From contig JAQISU010000097.1 of NCBI GenBank assembly GCA_029339505.1, forward strand, positions 3,633,001 through 3,697,000: a DNA stretch of 64,000 nucleotides, given 5' to 3'. Each line of letters starts with the position of its first letter. Positions within the stretch are counted from its first letter, which is position 1. The notes under the pieces were generated by a model. It did no database searches. It worked only from the letters and a program-made list of their open reading frames with translations, and had not been told where the DNA came from. Positions 29,306 through 38,194 of this stretch are shown here, piece by piece. This DNA is from Unio delphinus (taxonomy: Eukaryota > Mollusca > Bivalvia > Unionida > Unionidae). A program made the translations under genes and the position numbers.

Positions 29306-29770
29306 ATGTCATATAGTGTTATTAGTGTTGCGTTAACTCCCGGTCAATTAAAAAAATTGCAATCGGAATCAGCTAAAAAATGTGGAACCACAATCACGTT
29401 GAAACCCAACCAAATGACTGGTGGTGCAAATAAACTATCGCTGACAACTCGTCAGGTGAAACATTTCAATGATGCACTTGCAGCCAAAAAAGGTGTTCAG
29501 ATTACTCTCTCTGCGGCTGCTATCAAAAATATGATTAAAACAGGCGGTATATTTCCGTTGTTAGCTGCGATTCCAGCATTGATTGCAGCAGCAGCCCCAG
29601 CGGTGGCTAAAGCGGCTGCGTTAGGAGCCGTTGGTACTGCAGAAGGAATGGCACTAAAGAAAGCAACTGGGAAAGGATATAAAAAAAAGGGAAAGGGTCT
29701 AAGACTACCAGGGACCCCGTATTCGTGGTACAGCGGAAAGGGTCTAAGACTACCAGGAACGATTTATTAA
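29306..29770 (+). CDS. pX/pVI-like small membrane-active protein
   Basis: 154 aa. Starts MSYSVISVALTPGQLKKLQ, a common opening for the small protein next to the MCP in adintovirus-like elements. A GVQITLSAAAIK helix comes next, then a long Ala-rich hydrophobic segment (residues ~81-113, GIFPLLAAIPALIAAAAPAV) followed by a lysine-rich tail with two KGLRLPGT repeats. Resembles adenoviral pVI/pX in having a membrane-active helix plus a basic tail and probably binds DNA and/or membranes. The tail repeat may be a protease-processed element. The element A copy has lost the start codon. Confidence 0.6.
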   Translation: MSYSVISVALTPGQLKKLQSESAKKCGTTITLKPNQMTGGANKLSLTTRQVKHFNDALAAKKGVQITLSAAAIKNMIKTGGIFPLLAAIPALIAAAAPAVAKAAALGAVGTAEGMALKKATGKGYKKKGKGLRLPGTPYSWYSGKGLRLPGTIY

Positions 29771-29790
29771 TTCAGGAACCTACGGTTCCC

Positions 29791-30219
29791 ATGTCCAATT
29801 TTGATTTAATGGATGCTGCTAAAAAACTAGCGATTAAAAACTTCAGAGGTGTCTTTATGAAAGATCAATTACCACATCAACCAAACAGCGTTGAAACCGG
29901 AATCATTAATTTAGATAACAGCACCGGACCTGGAACTCACTGGGTTGCATACGCTATTGATCCACGTGGGATTGTTTATTTCGATTCATATGGATTAGCT
30001 CCGCCAAAAGAGTTTATGCGGTATATAAAAACCCTTCCAATGAAGACTTGGTATTCTACGCTACCAACACAAACGATGATTGACCCACCAATATGCGGCA
30101 GCGAAGTATTAAATGTCCTTGACGCTATTTCTAACTCCTTGAGTAACCCAAGCGGAAAACCACCACATGTTGTCGTTAATGAATACACTAGTAATCGCTG
30201 GAAATCGAAACGATTTTAG
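29791..30219 (+). CDS. Adenain-like maturation cysteine protease
   Basis: 142 aa. Adenovirus-type/Ulp1-fold protease that cleaves capsid precursors during maturation. Triad H50 (GTHWVAY), D65 (YFDSYGL) and C102 (PPICGSE). The start is chosen at MSNFDLMDAAKK, matching element A. Shorter than adenain (about 200 aa), but the spacing of the triad fits Polinton proteases. It lies directly between the pX-like and fibre-like genes. Fully open. Confidence 0.9.
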   Translation: MSNFDLMDAAKKLAIKNFRGVFMKDQLPHQPNSVETGIINLDNSTGPGTHWVAYAIDPRGIVYFDSYGLAPPKEFMRYIKTLPMKTWYSTLPTQTMIDPPICGSEVLNVLDAISNSLSNPSGKPPHVVVNEYTSNRWKSKRF

Positions 30220-30243
30220 AGAGAGAAAGAGTTTTACAATAAC

Positions 30244-31377
30244 ATGATTGATATTTGGGGGAGATCTTTGAAACCCAAACCCGATGACACTGCACCACCT
30301 GATTCTGTCAAGGGTGTAAAAAAACTAATCAAAGATGAAATAGCTGAGACGTTGAACTTAACAAATGTTGATCCTAATGAAATAGTTGTATTTCAAGACA
30401 AACAGGGTAAATTGAAATCCAGTGATGTGTCATTGGATGATATTTTAGTTAAACAACGAAACGCAATCGAGAATACTATCGCGTTATTTTCGGATCAGGG
30501 TAAATTGAAAACCAGTAATATTTCTCTGGATGATATTTTGGTTAAACAACAAAACGCAATCGAAAATACTATCGCGTTATTTTCCGATCAGGGTAAATTG
30601 AAAACCAGTAATATTTCTCTGGATGATATTTTGGTTAAACAACAAAACGCAATCGAAAATACTATCGCGTTATTTTCCGATCAGGGTAAATTGAAAACTA
30701 GTGATGTGTCGTTGGATGATATTTTAGTTAAACAACGAAACGCAATCGAGAATACTATCGCGCTATTTTCCGATCAGGGTAAACTCAAACCGGGTGTACT
30801 CGTTTCGACGATTACAGATCGATTAAAAACTCTCAACGATGAGTTAAACAATTCTGTGTTTGTACTAACAACACTTGAATCTAGAATTGAAGAAAACGGA
30901 AAACAGTTTACATCATTTCGTAGAAATATCATTGATAAATTTATTGGAACCCCGTTAGATAAAATTGAAATAAAACTCCCGGATATTAAAAAATCCATCG
31001 ATGAGACGAAAACTTTCATCGAAGCCATCAAAGGTGATTTTTCGAGGATGATAACAATCATTGAAAAAACAAAAATTCCTCATGAGAAAACCAACAACGT
31101 GGTATATACAATCCAACACGGATCATTTGCGTGGACACCTACAAACAACAAATTAGATATCACTGCAACCGTTAAGGGTATTTATCGATTAACACTAGTA
31201 ACACCATTGACTCAATTTAATATATCATCGTCGAGTTCATCCGGGGTTAATAATACGATTTCAACGATCATCGACAAGGATACAACTGAAAAGTTCACTA
31301 TAACAGCTACTGATAAAAATTTGATTAAGGTTTCAGCAACCTGGTATGTGGAATTCGTAGCGGATTTAAGTAAATAA
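30244..31377 (+). CDS. Fibre-like repeat protein
   Basis: 377 aa. The N-terminus MIDIWGRSLK is conserved with A. Four tandem 31-residue units (from GKLKSSDVSLDDILVKQRNA) follow at residues ~55-178, helix- and heptad-like, giving a stalk of variable length. The C-terminal ~100 residues (VYTIQHGSFAWTPTNNKLDI...NNTISTIIDK...WYVEFVADL) are beta-rich with a Ser-rich loop, like a head domain. Element A has one repeat unit. Stalk-plus-head architecture and position make it a candidate receptor-binding fibre; a general structural role cannot be excluded. Confidence 0.6.
   Translation: MIDIWGRSLKPKPDDTAPPDSVKGVKKLIKDEIAETLNLTNVDPNEIVVFQDKQGKLKSSDVSLDDILVKQRNAIENTIALFSDQGKLKTSNISLDDILVKQQNAIENTIALFSDQGKLKTSNISLDDILVKQQNAIENTIALFSDQGKLKTSDVSLDDILVKQRNAIENTIALFSDQGKLKPGVLVSTITDRLKTLNDELNNSVFVLTTLESRIEENGKQFTSFRRNIIDKFIGTPLDKIEIKLPDIKKSIDETKTFIEAIKGDFSRMITIIEKTKIPHEKTNNVVYTIQHGSFAWTPTNNKLDITATVKGIYRLTLVTPLTQFNISSSSSSGVNNTISTIIDKDTTEKFTITATDKNLIKVSATWYVEFVADLSK
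30406..30777 (+). repeat. Four 93-bp in-frame repeats in fibre-like gene
   Basis: Units at 30406-30498, 30499-30591, 30592-30684 and 30685-30777, nearly identical. The middle two are closest to each other, and the first and fourth share 'agtgatgtgtc'. Low divergence indicates recent expansion. Confidence 0.95.
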
Positions 31378-31388
31378 CTAAATTGAAA

Positions 31389-31410
31389 GGAAAATCGTTC
31401 GGATTTCACA
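31389..31410 (+). promoter_or_regulatory. Shared upstream motif, copy 4 (looser)
   Basis: GGAAAATCGTTCGGATTTCA-type sequence about 30 bp before the ATG at 31441; less palindromic than the copy at 27798. Confidence 0.35.
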
Positions 31411-31440
31411 ATTGAAAACGCTAGTATTTTTAAAATAACA

Positions 31441-31986
31441 ATGATTTCATCAACTCAATGTCGCTATGATCAGGTCAGAGAATTTCAAAATAGACTCAAA
31501 ACCCTCACTGAGGAGTATCAAATAAAAATAAAAAAATACCGACGAAGAATCACCGCAATTGATGTTATTGTGTACTCTTTGTCAAGCGTTCTCGCTGGCG
31601 CCGGAATAATACTTGCATCGGTTACAATGATTGCCCCGGTCGTAGTTCCAATTTGCATTTCTGCGGTGGCTACAATCGGGGGTATATCAACCGGGATAGC
31701 AAAAAAGATATCATCATGCAGCCAGAGTAAACTGCAGAATTACTTACTTCAATTTCATATTGCATCAACCGCATACTCGCAATTATCATTGATGATATCG
31801 TCGTCACTCGATAATACAATTATATCAGATAGTGAATTCTCAGCGATGGTCAGTATTTTTGATTCCGCGATATCAAAATTAGAGCGACAACATGAGTATA
31901 ATAACAATGACAACACCGATGAAATTAGAAAACACGAACCCAAAAACCAGAATGATCTCAATAACCTCAACCATACCAAATTGTGA
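31441..31986 (+). CDS. Two-helix membrane protein
   Basis: 181 aa. N-terminal basic amphipathic region (YDQVREFQNRLKTLTEEYQIKI), then two adjacent hydrophobic segments (residues ~48-66 and ~67-84, AGAGIILASVTMIAPVVV and PICISAVATIGGI), then a charged helical tail. Probably inserted in membrane, perhaps in the virion or the infected cell. The last ~40 codons run through the first copy of a 151-bp tandem duplication, so the natural C-terminus is altered compared with A. Function unknown. Confidence 0.65.
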   Translation: MISSTQCRYDQVREFQNRLKTLTEEYQIKIKKYRRRITAIDVIVYSLSSVLAGAGIILASVTMIAPVVVPICISAVATIGGISTGIAKKISSCSQSKLQNYLLQFHIASTAYSQLSLMISSSLDNTIISDSEFSAMVSIFDSAISKLERQHEYNNNDNTDEIRKHEPKNQNDLNNLNHTKL

Positions 31987-32133
31987 GTTCTCAGTGATGG
32001 TCAGTATTTATGATTCCGCGGTGTCAAAATTAGAGCGACAACATGAGTATAATAACAATGACGACACCGATGGAATTACTTCAACAAATAGTGGAGAACA
32101 CGAACCCAGTACAAACAAGTATGATATCAATAA
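31832..32133 (+). repeat. 151-bp tandem duplication at membrane-protein / penton-like junction
   Basis: Copy 1 31832-31982 and copy 2 from 31983, both beginning GTGA(A/G)TTCTCAG(C/T)GATGGTC. They have since diverged, and copy 1 has small deletions. The length is not a multiple of three, so the upstream gene is read out of its old frame. Element A has only one copy. Confidence 0.85.
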
Positions 32134-33422
32134 CATCAACGGAACCCGAGTTTAGTGTGAATTTCCCTAGCCCAGTCCCCGTGAAGGAGATAGCGCTAGC
32201 AAAACTACGAGTGTATCACAGTTGGCCTAATATCAGATCAAAATCATTTGGTGGTCAACAACCCAATAATTCTTTAGTGTTTGCAAATAAGAATAAACCC
32301 GACGGAACCCCAGACTGGAAAGTTGTTTCGATACCAACAGGGTCATACCAAATCGAACAAATCAATAATGAATTCGCGCGTAGAATAAAATCGATTACTG
32401 GAGTAGAGTCAAAAATAGCTATAACAGTTCATGAGCCAACGCTATCATCCGCAATTGAAATAAGCACAGAAGGATACGTCGTAGATATCTATCAAAGCTC
32501 AATAAGAACCGTACTAGGATGGCCTGAATTACCACCAGGGGAAAAAACCGTTGATTTACCAGAACCTCAAAAAACTGATTATATCACCGACAGGATAAAA
32601 TCTGATAATCCAATAAAGAGTTATAAAGATCATAGATTTACTATGGAGTTTTTTAGTCTCGAATATCAACTAATTTGGGAGAGAAAACCAGAGAAATATC
32701 ATTTTGTTAACGAACCTGAAATCGTTAAAAATTTCACAGCAATGAATAATGATTTATCGCTGTTGTTAATATCTCTTAAATCCGGCTCTCTCACCCGAGA
32801 TGAATTTATCAGCGTCGTAGAAACATGCAACAAAATCATCAATGACATGGAAACATTTAACCTAAAAATTATTCAGGATATATTAGATGACAATAATCCC
32901 CTATCGAGAACAAAATTTGCAGAAAAATATAATATACGCAAAGAAGACATTCCAGCATTCAAACTACCAGGGTATAATATCTTAGAACTACAAAAATCTC
33001 TCAGTGACACCATCGATGTTGGTTTTAAAATAATTCATGATGCATGGAAAAAAACAGCATATGGGGAAATAAAAATCCTCAAACATAATAATGATCCAGA
33101 TGGTGGCGGCAGGCATATCGCTCCGTTCAACGTGAATATATCCTCAGTGATTGCGCTCAATTTAGTATGCGATGTTATCGAAGGAAGCTATCAAATTAAT
33201 CTCGAACGATCAAATCAAGCTCAGCAAGGATATATTCTTTATTCGTTTGCACCAACAGCTCCTCCAGGATTCCTAATTATTGAAAACCCAATTAATCCTG
33301 TCTACATGCGATGCCATAATAATTCATTAACCAGAATTAATTTCAAACTCACCGACCAGTCAAATAATCTGATTGATTTACAAGAAGAGGTGTTAGCGAT
33401 TAGTCTGTTTGTGAAATCATAA
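32043..33422 (+). CDS. Penton-like minor capsid protein
   Basis: 459 aa. Starts MSIITMTTPMELLQQ; then KEIALAKLRVYHSWPNI, WKVVSIPTGSYQIEQINNEF, SKIAITVHEPTLSSAIEI and a C-terminal beta-rich end (YMRCHNNSLTRINFKLTDQSN...ISLFVKS). This pattern recurs in the second capsid-type gene of animal Polintons, the presumed single-jelly-roll penton protein at capsid vertices. Fully open although the region just upstream is duplicated. The middle part (residues ~180-320) is helical and variable versus A. The stop is 16 bp from the right TIR. Confidence 0.72.
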   Translation: MSIITMTTPMELLQQIVENTNPVQTSMISITSTEPEFSVNFPSPVPVKEIALAKLRVYHSWPNIRSKSFGGQQPNNSLVFANKNKPDGTPDWKVVSIPTGSYQIEQINNEFARRIKSITGVESKIAITVHEPTLSSAIEISTEGYVVDIYQSSIRTVLGWPELPPGEKTVDLPEPQKTDYITDRIKSDNPIKSYKDHRFTMEFFSLEYQLIWERKPEKYHFVNEPEIVKNFTAMNNDLSLLLISLKSGSLTRDEFISVVETCNKIINDMETFNLKIIQDILDDNNPLSRTKFAEKYNIRKEDIPAFKLPGYNILELQKSLSDTIDVGFKIIHDAWKKTAYGEIKILKHNNDPDGGGRHIAPFNVNISSVIALNLVCDVIEGSYQINLERSNQAQQGYILYSFAPTAPPGFLIIENPINPVYMRCHNNSLTRINFKLTDQSNNLIDLQEEVLAISLFVKS

Positions 33423-33438
33423 ATGATTTTCGTCCTAA

Positions 33439-33732
33439 GGACTGGATCAAATATTTGGTTAAAATCATTTATTATTTTTTGTTAACCCAGAACTGAAAAC
33501 TTTAGCAGCAGAGAGGGTGGATGACCACATCGTTGCGAGCAAAATTGATTAAAAAATCGTAAAATCTCCGTTTTTGCAAAAATGGAGACTTTTTTTTTTG
33601 GTTAAATGAGATTTGTTGGAAACCTGATATTTTGTTCGAAAACGTTATCTATAGGCCATATTTTGTTCGAAAACGTGATCTGGAAGCCTTATTTTTGCTT
33701 GAAAACGTGGTCTGTTCACCCTCTCTGCTGCT
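33439..33732. repeat. Right terminal inverted repeat of element B
   Basis: Inverted copy of 18446-18735 with few mismatches, ending CACCCTCTCTGCTGCT (33717-33732). The internal inverted tip copy is at 33504-33519. At its inner edge it carries codons for GLDQIFG plus stop, the last residues of the ATPase gene at the other end. Confidence 0.92.
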
Positions 33733-33737
33733 GATTG
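33733..33737. repeat. Target-site duplication, right of element B
   Basis: GATTG, identical to 18441-18445. Confidence 0.85.
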
Positions 33738-33802
33738 TCATATCCGTGATCCCTGTTTATTTATATGTTATTACGAGTTGGTTGACTTTATTGTTATTAT
33801 TA

Positions 33803-33807
<5 letters not shown>

Positions 33808-33850
<43 letters not shown>
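33808..33850. repeat. (TA)n microsatellite
   Basis: AT dinucleotide tract after a short (ATT)n lead, 70 bp outside element B. Confidence 0.95.
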
Positions 33851-33852
<2 letters not shown>

Positions 33853-35150
33853 TTTTTTTATATGTAGAATAAAATCAGTGAAGATTTGCATAGCCTCGTT
33901 TTGAAATTCGACACTTGGACATTTACAGTACATTCAAGAATAAGCTAGAACAATATTTTTATGTTATTGATTATAAGCTTCATATTAGATTTTCTGGTCT
34001 AGATCAAAACGGTGGAATATAAAGTTTAATATTCAATAGCTACGCAAGTGACTTTTTACGTGTTTTACTAAATTTGAATACGTTGATTGGACTTTAGAAT
34101 ACATTAAGAAAAATGTTGTTATTGGGACCTCTATTTGCAAAAACGGACCACTATGGGAGCTTTGTCCTGCCGTCATGGAGCCAATCTGGACAAAGACGTC
34201 TATATGCATTGTTATAAATGTCCGCAATACTAACACTAGTATGGACACATGGGGTAATTTATTGCTTAAAATTTCAATTCGTTCAAAAGTGCGGGTCATT
34301 ATGAAAATTCAATATATTTAATGACGATCCAGTTGAAGTGGGTCTATGACAGTTGAAGGCGATATTGGAGGTTAGGTTAGGTTTTATAGTCTAGACATCG
34401 AAGATATTGCTGAAGTCTTTGAAACTCTCATTTCAGCTTTGATGTTCCTTCAATATATAATTTATTACCTTGTACTTCGGATTATGTTGACGGTATAGGT
34501 ATTATGTTGGCGTCACATATAGCTGTAATCAGGGGAGCACACTCATACCAGTTAACGTTTCCGTTGCTTAAAATTGTATCCATTCTATAATACTAATCTT
34601 AGTACACTGTTATGGAATGTTAGCAAGTAAACCCCATCTAAAAACAAAGACAAAACACACATAAACCATATCATCAACATGTATGTGTGGACATTATCTA
34701 AACTTCAGATTACGTTTGTGACACTGGTAGGGATGTACAAAGTCAACTGATGTTATCAGTAGGTATAATAAAGTGAACCAACTCGTAATAACATAAAAAT
34801 AAACGGGTGCAATTAGTATCAGCTGTGAAATTGTCGCAGACCTTACCAGAGACAAGAAGATTATTCAAAATGTTCGAGAAAAATAAAATAGCCACGACTA
34901 AAAGTAGTAGCAAAACTCAGAAACTGTATCAGACTTTAGCTTTGAATAACAAAAATCCGTAATATTTTCTTACAATGGTTGATAATAAAAGTTGTATTAA
35001 AATTACGAAACTGTCACATTAGAAGAGACTAAAAATTTGCTCTTCAACAGCACATTATTTGTCAGCAAAGTCTGCTTGCGCATCCTACAAATACCAAAAG
35101 AAGAAAAGATAATAAAAACTTATTTTGTATTATCTTCTGAAATCAGAAAA
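33851..35150. other. Host intergenic DNA
   Basis: AT-rich, no convincing coding or structural element seen. Confidence 0.5.
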
Positions 35151-35159
35151 CTTCAAAAG

Positions 35160-35480
35160 GAACCGTCCATAAATGACGTCACTCACCTGGAAGGGGGGGG
35201 GGGGGGCACACATTTGTGACGATGTGTGACGAGGGGGAGGGCGGTGTTTAAAAAATCTCACCTCAGATCACAATGCGCAACTTTAAAGAAAAGTACCACT
35301 TAATTTTGTTATTACTTACAATTTAAAATAAGTAAATACGACTTTTTCTGGGAAGGGGTGGTGGTGGTTAGCAGAGCTTTGTTACGCCATATTTGAGGGT
35401 CTGACTTTTTGTGATGACGTGTGACGAGGTGGGTTTTTAAAAGAAAGCCAGAATCGCGTGACGTTATTCATGGATGGCCC
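35160..35480. mobile_element. MITE-like palindromic element
   Basis: The left part reads 'ccgtccataaatgacgtcac' and the right end is its inverted relative 'gtgacgttattcatggatgg'. Inside are repeated GTGACGA(G/T)GTGTGACGAG-like blocks and a poly-G run. No coding capacity. The shape is that of a non-autonomous DNA transposon. Confidence 0.5.
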
Positions 35481-35548
35481 CAAAGACTGTCGGTAAATCT
35501 CTGACAAGAAGGGCACTTTGTTCTGGCAATTCCGTCTTCATTGGTTGA

Positions 35549-35726
35549 AAACTGATTAAGTATTCTCTCATTTTAAGAGGTGATCTTTATAAGGAGAATG
35601 ATATAAATATTCAAAACCAATTTGAATCATCTTTTGTTATGAAAAGATCAAATATTTCCAAAGAGAAACCGGAAGTAAAGCGTATTACCAAACGCTCTCC
35701 TAGACGTCTGCACAAAAGTTAACGCT
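35549..35726 (+). other. Possible coding exon (unidentified)
   Basis: A 59-codon stretch with a coding look (ILRGDLYKENDINIQNQFES, then KRSNISKEKPEVKR) preceded by TGA and ended by TAA. A second stretch with similar composition continues in the next frame to about 35860. Could be a pseudogene or exon fragment; no family recognised. Confidence 0.2.
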
Positions 35727-35869
35727 AGCGAATCTAAGGAAGACACGACAGACATATATGCATCACCATCTAACAACTCTGGGCAAAAAGAGTCGAGATC
35801 AACCAATAAAGGTCATTTAGTAGTCACTTTAAATTTTTCTTCACATTTCAGCTACCCAGATGTGACATC

Positions 35870-37576
35870 CAAAACATGTAGAACAGTGCTGTCCAACATT
35901 TTTGACACCAAGGGCCACTGAAACTGTTTTTTTTTTTAAAAAAAAAAACAAAGAGCCGCAGCAGAAAACATAAAGCAACGAAATAAAAACAATTATTAAT
36001 AATCGTTCATCTGGTTATGAAAATATACTATGGAAGTATGCCATGGACTATTTTTTAATACATAAAGCACTGTAGAGGTTTCCCTTTATTTAGGCTGGGG
36101 TGGGGTACTCCCAATTATATTTAAATTATTACAGAAGAACTACCCTGGCTCGTTTTTATCAGAAATTGAAGTAGTGATAGAAAGATGCAAAGGTATGAGC
36201 CCCCAGTCAGCGATGCAGACAGTTAAAGTAATAAATACAAAAATGTGAAATTCAAACAAACAGCAATTTAATATCATTCAATAACAGTCATCTCTAAAAA
36301 AAATTAAAATTAAAACCCTATCACTCGTCTTTCTCTCGACCAAGTGACGGCCTATTTCATCATCTGACTTAGTGTGATAGATTTCCCTCCTGTCCTGTGT
36401 TCCTACTCATCTGTTTGATCTTTCTCTGGACTGGTAATAAAATTCCTTCCAGTCCGCCTAACTTCTGCCTCCGTTCTTCCTTTTTATTTGTCTCCCAGAG
36501 ACTTGGACCAACTGCACTATGGCATTTCCCTCTGTCTCCTACAATTTATCTGGTCCCTCAAAGCTTCCTGTACTGAAGCTCTTTGTAATTTCCAGAATAA
36601 CAAGTTTTCTGCCAATTTCGAATGACATCGGAGTAGCTTATCGTCCCTTATAATTGCCGCAAGCTGGTTTTAGCGACTATTAACGTTTAGTTCTCAAGAT
36701 AATAGATTATACTTGCGATTCTAATGTTGGCCACGCCCTACTCAATTCCGAGTAGATGATGATTCACATAATTATCCGACACTACCCCTTCCCAACAGTC
36801 TGTTGTCAAAGATGAATTTACGACGCCCACTTGATGTTCCTTTGATCCGAACACATAAGTCCACCACCTACCCATCAAACAATCGATGGCAATAATTACG
36901 TAACTGGCTTGCCCAAAATAAGGCCAGTCACGAATTTTATGACCATGTTAAATAACTGGCTTGACACCTCATTGTTCGCCGAATTGACCTTCATACATAT
37001 TTACGGCGCGAACTTATTAGCCTAAGGGTCTAACATATACATGATAAAATCTGGTTAATCCTTACAACGTGACAAACACACGCGAAGTGCTCGAGTTCTG
37101 GCGGGTCATTTAAAATCAGCCCGCTGTCATCAGGTTGGATAGCATTGATATAGATTGAGAGATTACGATTACATTGTTAAATCTAAACAATTGAAGTCTC
37201 AATGGTTATAATATCTTTGCATGTACTGCGCATATATTTATTTACAAGAATCTATGTATAAATGAAAGCGCACACGACAAATCTTTTCAATTTAAAACAA
37301 AAATTCTCGACTTGTAAAATCATTTATTTTAAAGGAATTGGTTATCTATAAGATTTTGAAAATTGTCATTGACTTCCTTCTGAAGAACATGGTGAAACAC
37401 TAACAGAAGTCTTGGCATGCCCAATCTCATAACGTCTTCGCAGTCGATCAATATCTAACTGTCAAAATCTATCTGAACAGATTCAAAATAAGCGGTCTTC
37501 TTGTGTCACTTAGGAATTATTAATTACTATGACGTTTCGTTCCATACCTTTGACTCGAATCTGTACAAAGTAATTG
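35870..37576. other. Host intergenic DNA, with possible hAT-like end
   Basis: The sequence 'cagtgctgtccaacatttttgacaccaagggccac' at about 35885-35920 (given here only as a position marker) resembles the end of hAT transposons, but no matching second end was found. Otherwise nothing recognised. Confidence 0.3.
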
Positions 37577-37812
37577 TTGCTGTTGTTGGGCTTAACGCCA
37601 TTTTTCAGCACTCGATAGGCTATTCATGGTGAAGGAAGAACCCGGGAAAATCCCCGGAAAGAACCACCGACTCACGAGAAGCTACTGGTAAGCTTTCTCA
37701 CTTTCTCACATACCCCACATTGGCCAAATTTGATACTCTAACCCACGTAGACAGAGGTAAGATGGCAGTGATCAGTAACGGAGAGCGCTTTAGACCACTC
37801 GGCCACTCAGGA
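37577..37812 (-). repeat. SINE-like repeat, copy 2, with tRNA-like head
   Basis: On the minus strand it begins near 37812 with 'ggccgagtggtctaaagcgc', an A-box-like tRNA-Ser/Leu type start, and 'ggttagagtatcaaat' as a poor B box. The rest matches the copy at 17830-17978 in inverted orientation. Confidence 0.6.
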
Positions 37813-38112
37813 CCCCCAAAATAATTGAAAATGCATTCTCATCAGAAACAGATTCTTAAAGTGGTCCTATGAACTGTCCTTAAATGAATGTCATCTGACT
37901 GTTATAACGTTTTCAGACTAAACACCTTTCAGAATCCAATAGTTCAGACATATATGTAATGGCAGATGTAATTGTTTCTTCTTAGGTAACAGTAAATAGT
38001 CACATATTACAATCGTTAAAAGTCTTGATATTTGTACAAATATTTTTCCACAAGTTCTAGTGTAGATATATCCTATTTTCTAATGGTTTAATTAATAATA
38101 CATATAATTTAT

Positions 38113-38194
<82 letters not shown>

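Larger units (their letters stand above)
18446..33732 (+). mobile_element. Element B: largely intact Polinton/Maverick-like endogenous virus, 15.3 kb
   Basis: Bounded by ~290-bp TIRs (18446-18735, 33439-33732) and GATTG duplications (18441-18445, 33733-33737). It carries a full Polinton/adintovirus set: ATPase, integrase, PolB (fused to an SF1 helicase), DJR major capsid protein, penton-like protein, adenain-like protease, PLA2-like protein and several small virion-type genes. Core genes are open. Damage is limited to a nonsense codon in an unknown gene (26807), frameshifts in the Cys-rich, HNH and core-like genes, and a 151-bp tandem duplication before the penton-like gene. Orientation is opposite to element A. 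It could be a recently active provirus-like insertion; whether it still makes particles cannot be told from sequence. Confidence 0.95.

Noticed and set aside
1548..33732. Inverted segmental duplication or assembly artefact instead of two insertions
   Set aside because: The copies differ in TIR sequence, target duplications, repeat number and mutations; an artefact or recent duplication would be near-identical.
33808..33850. Short ORFs across TA, AAT and GAAT microsatellites
   Set aside because: Low-complexity translations (Ile-Tyr, Leu or Ile runs) with no homology; not genes.
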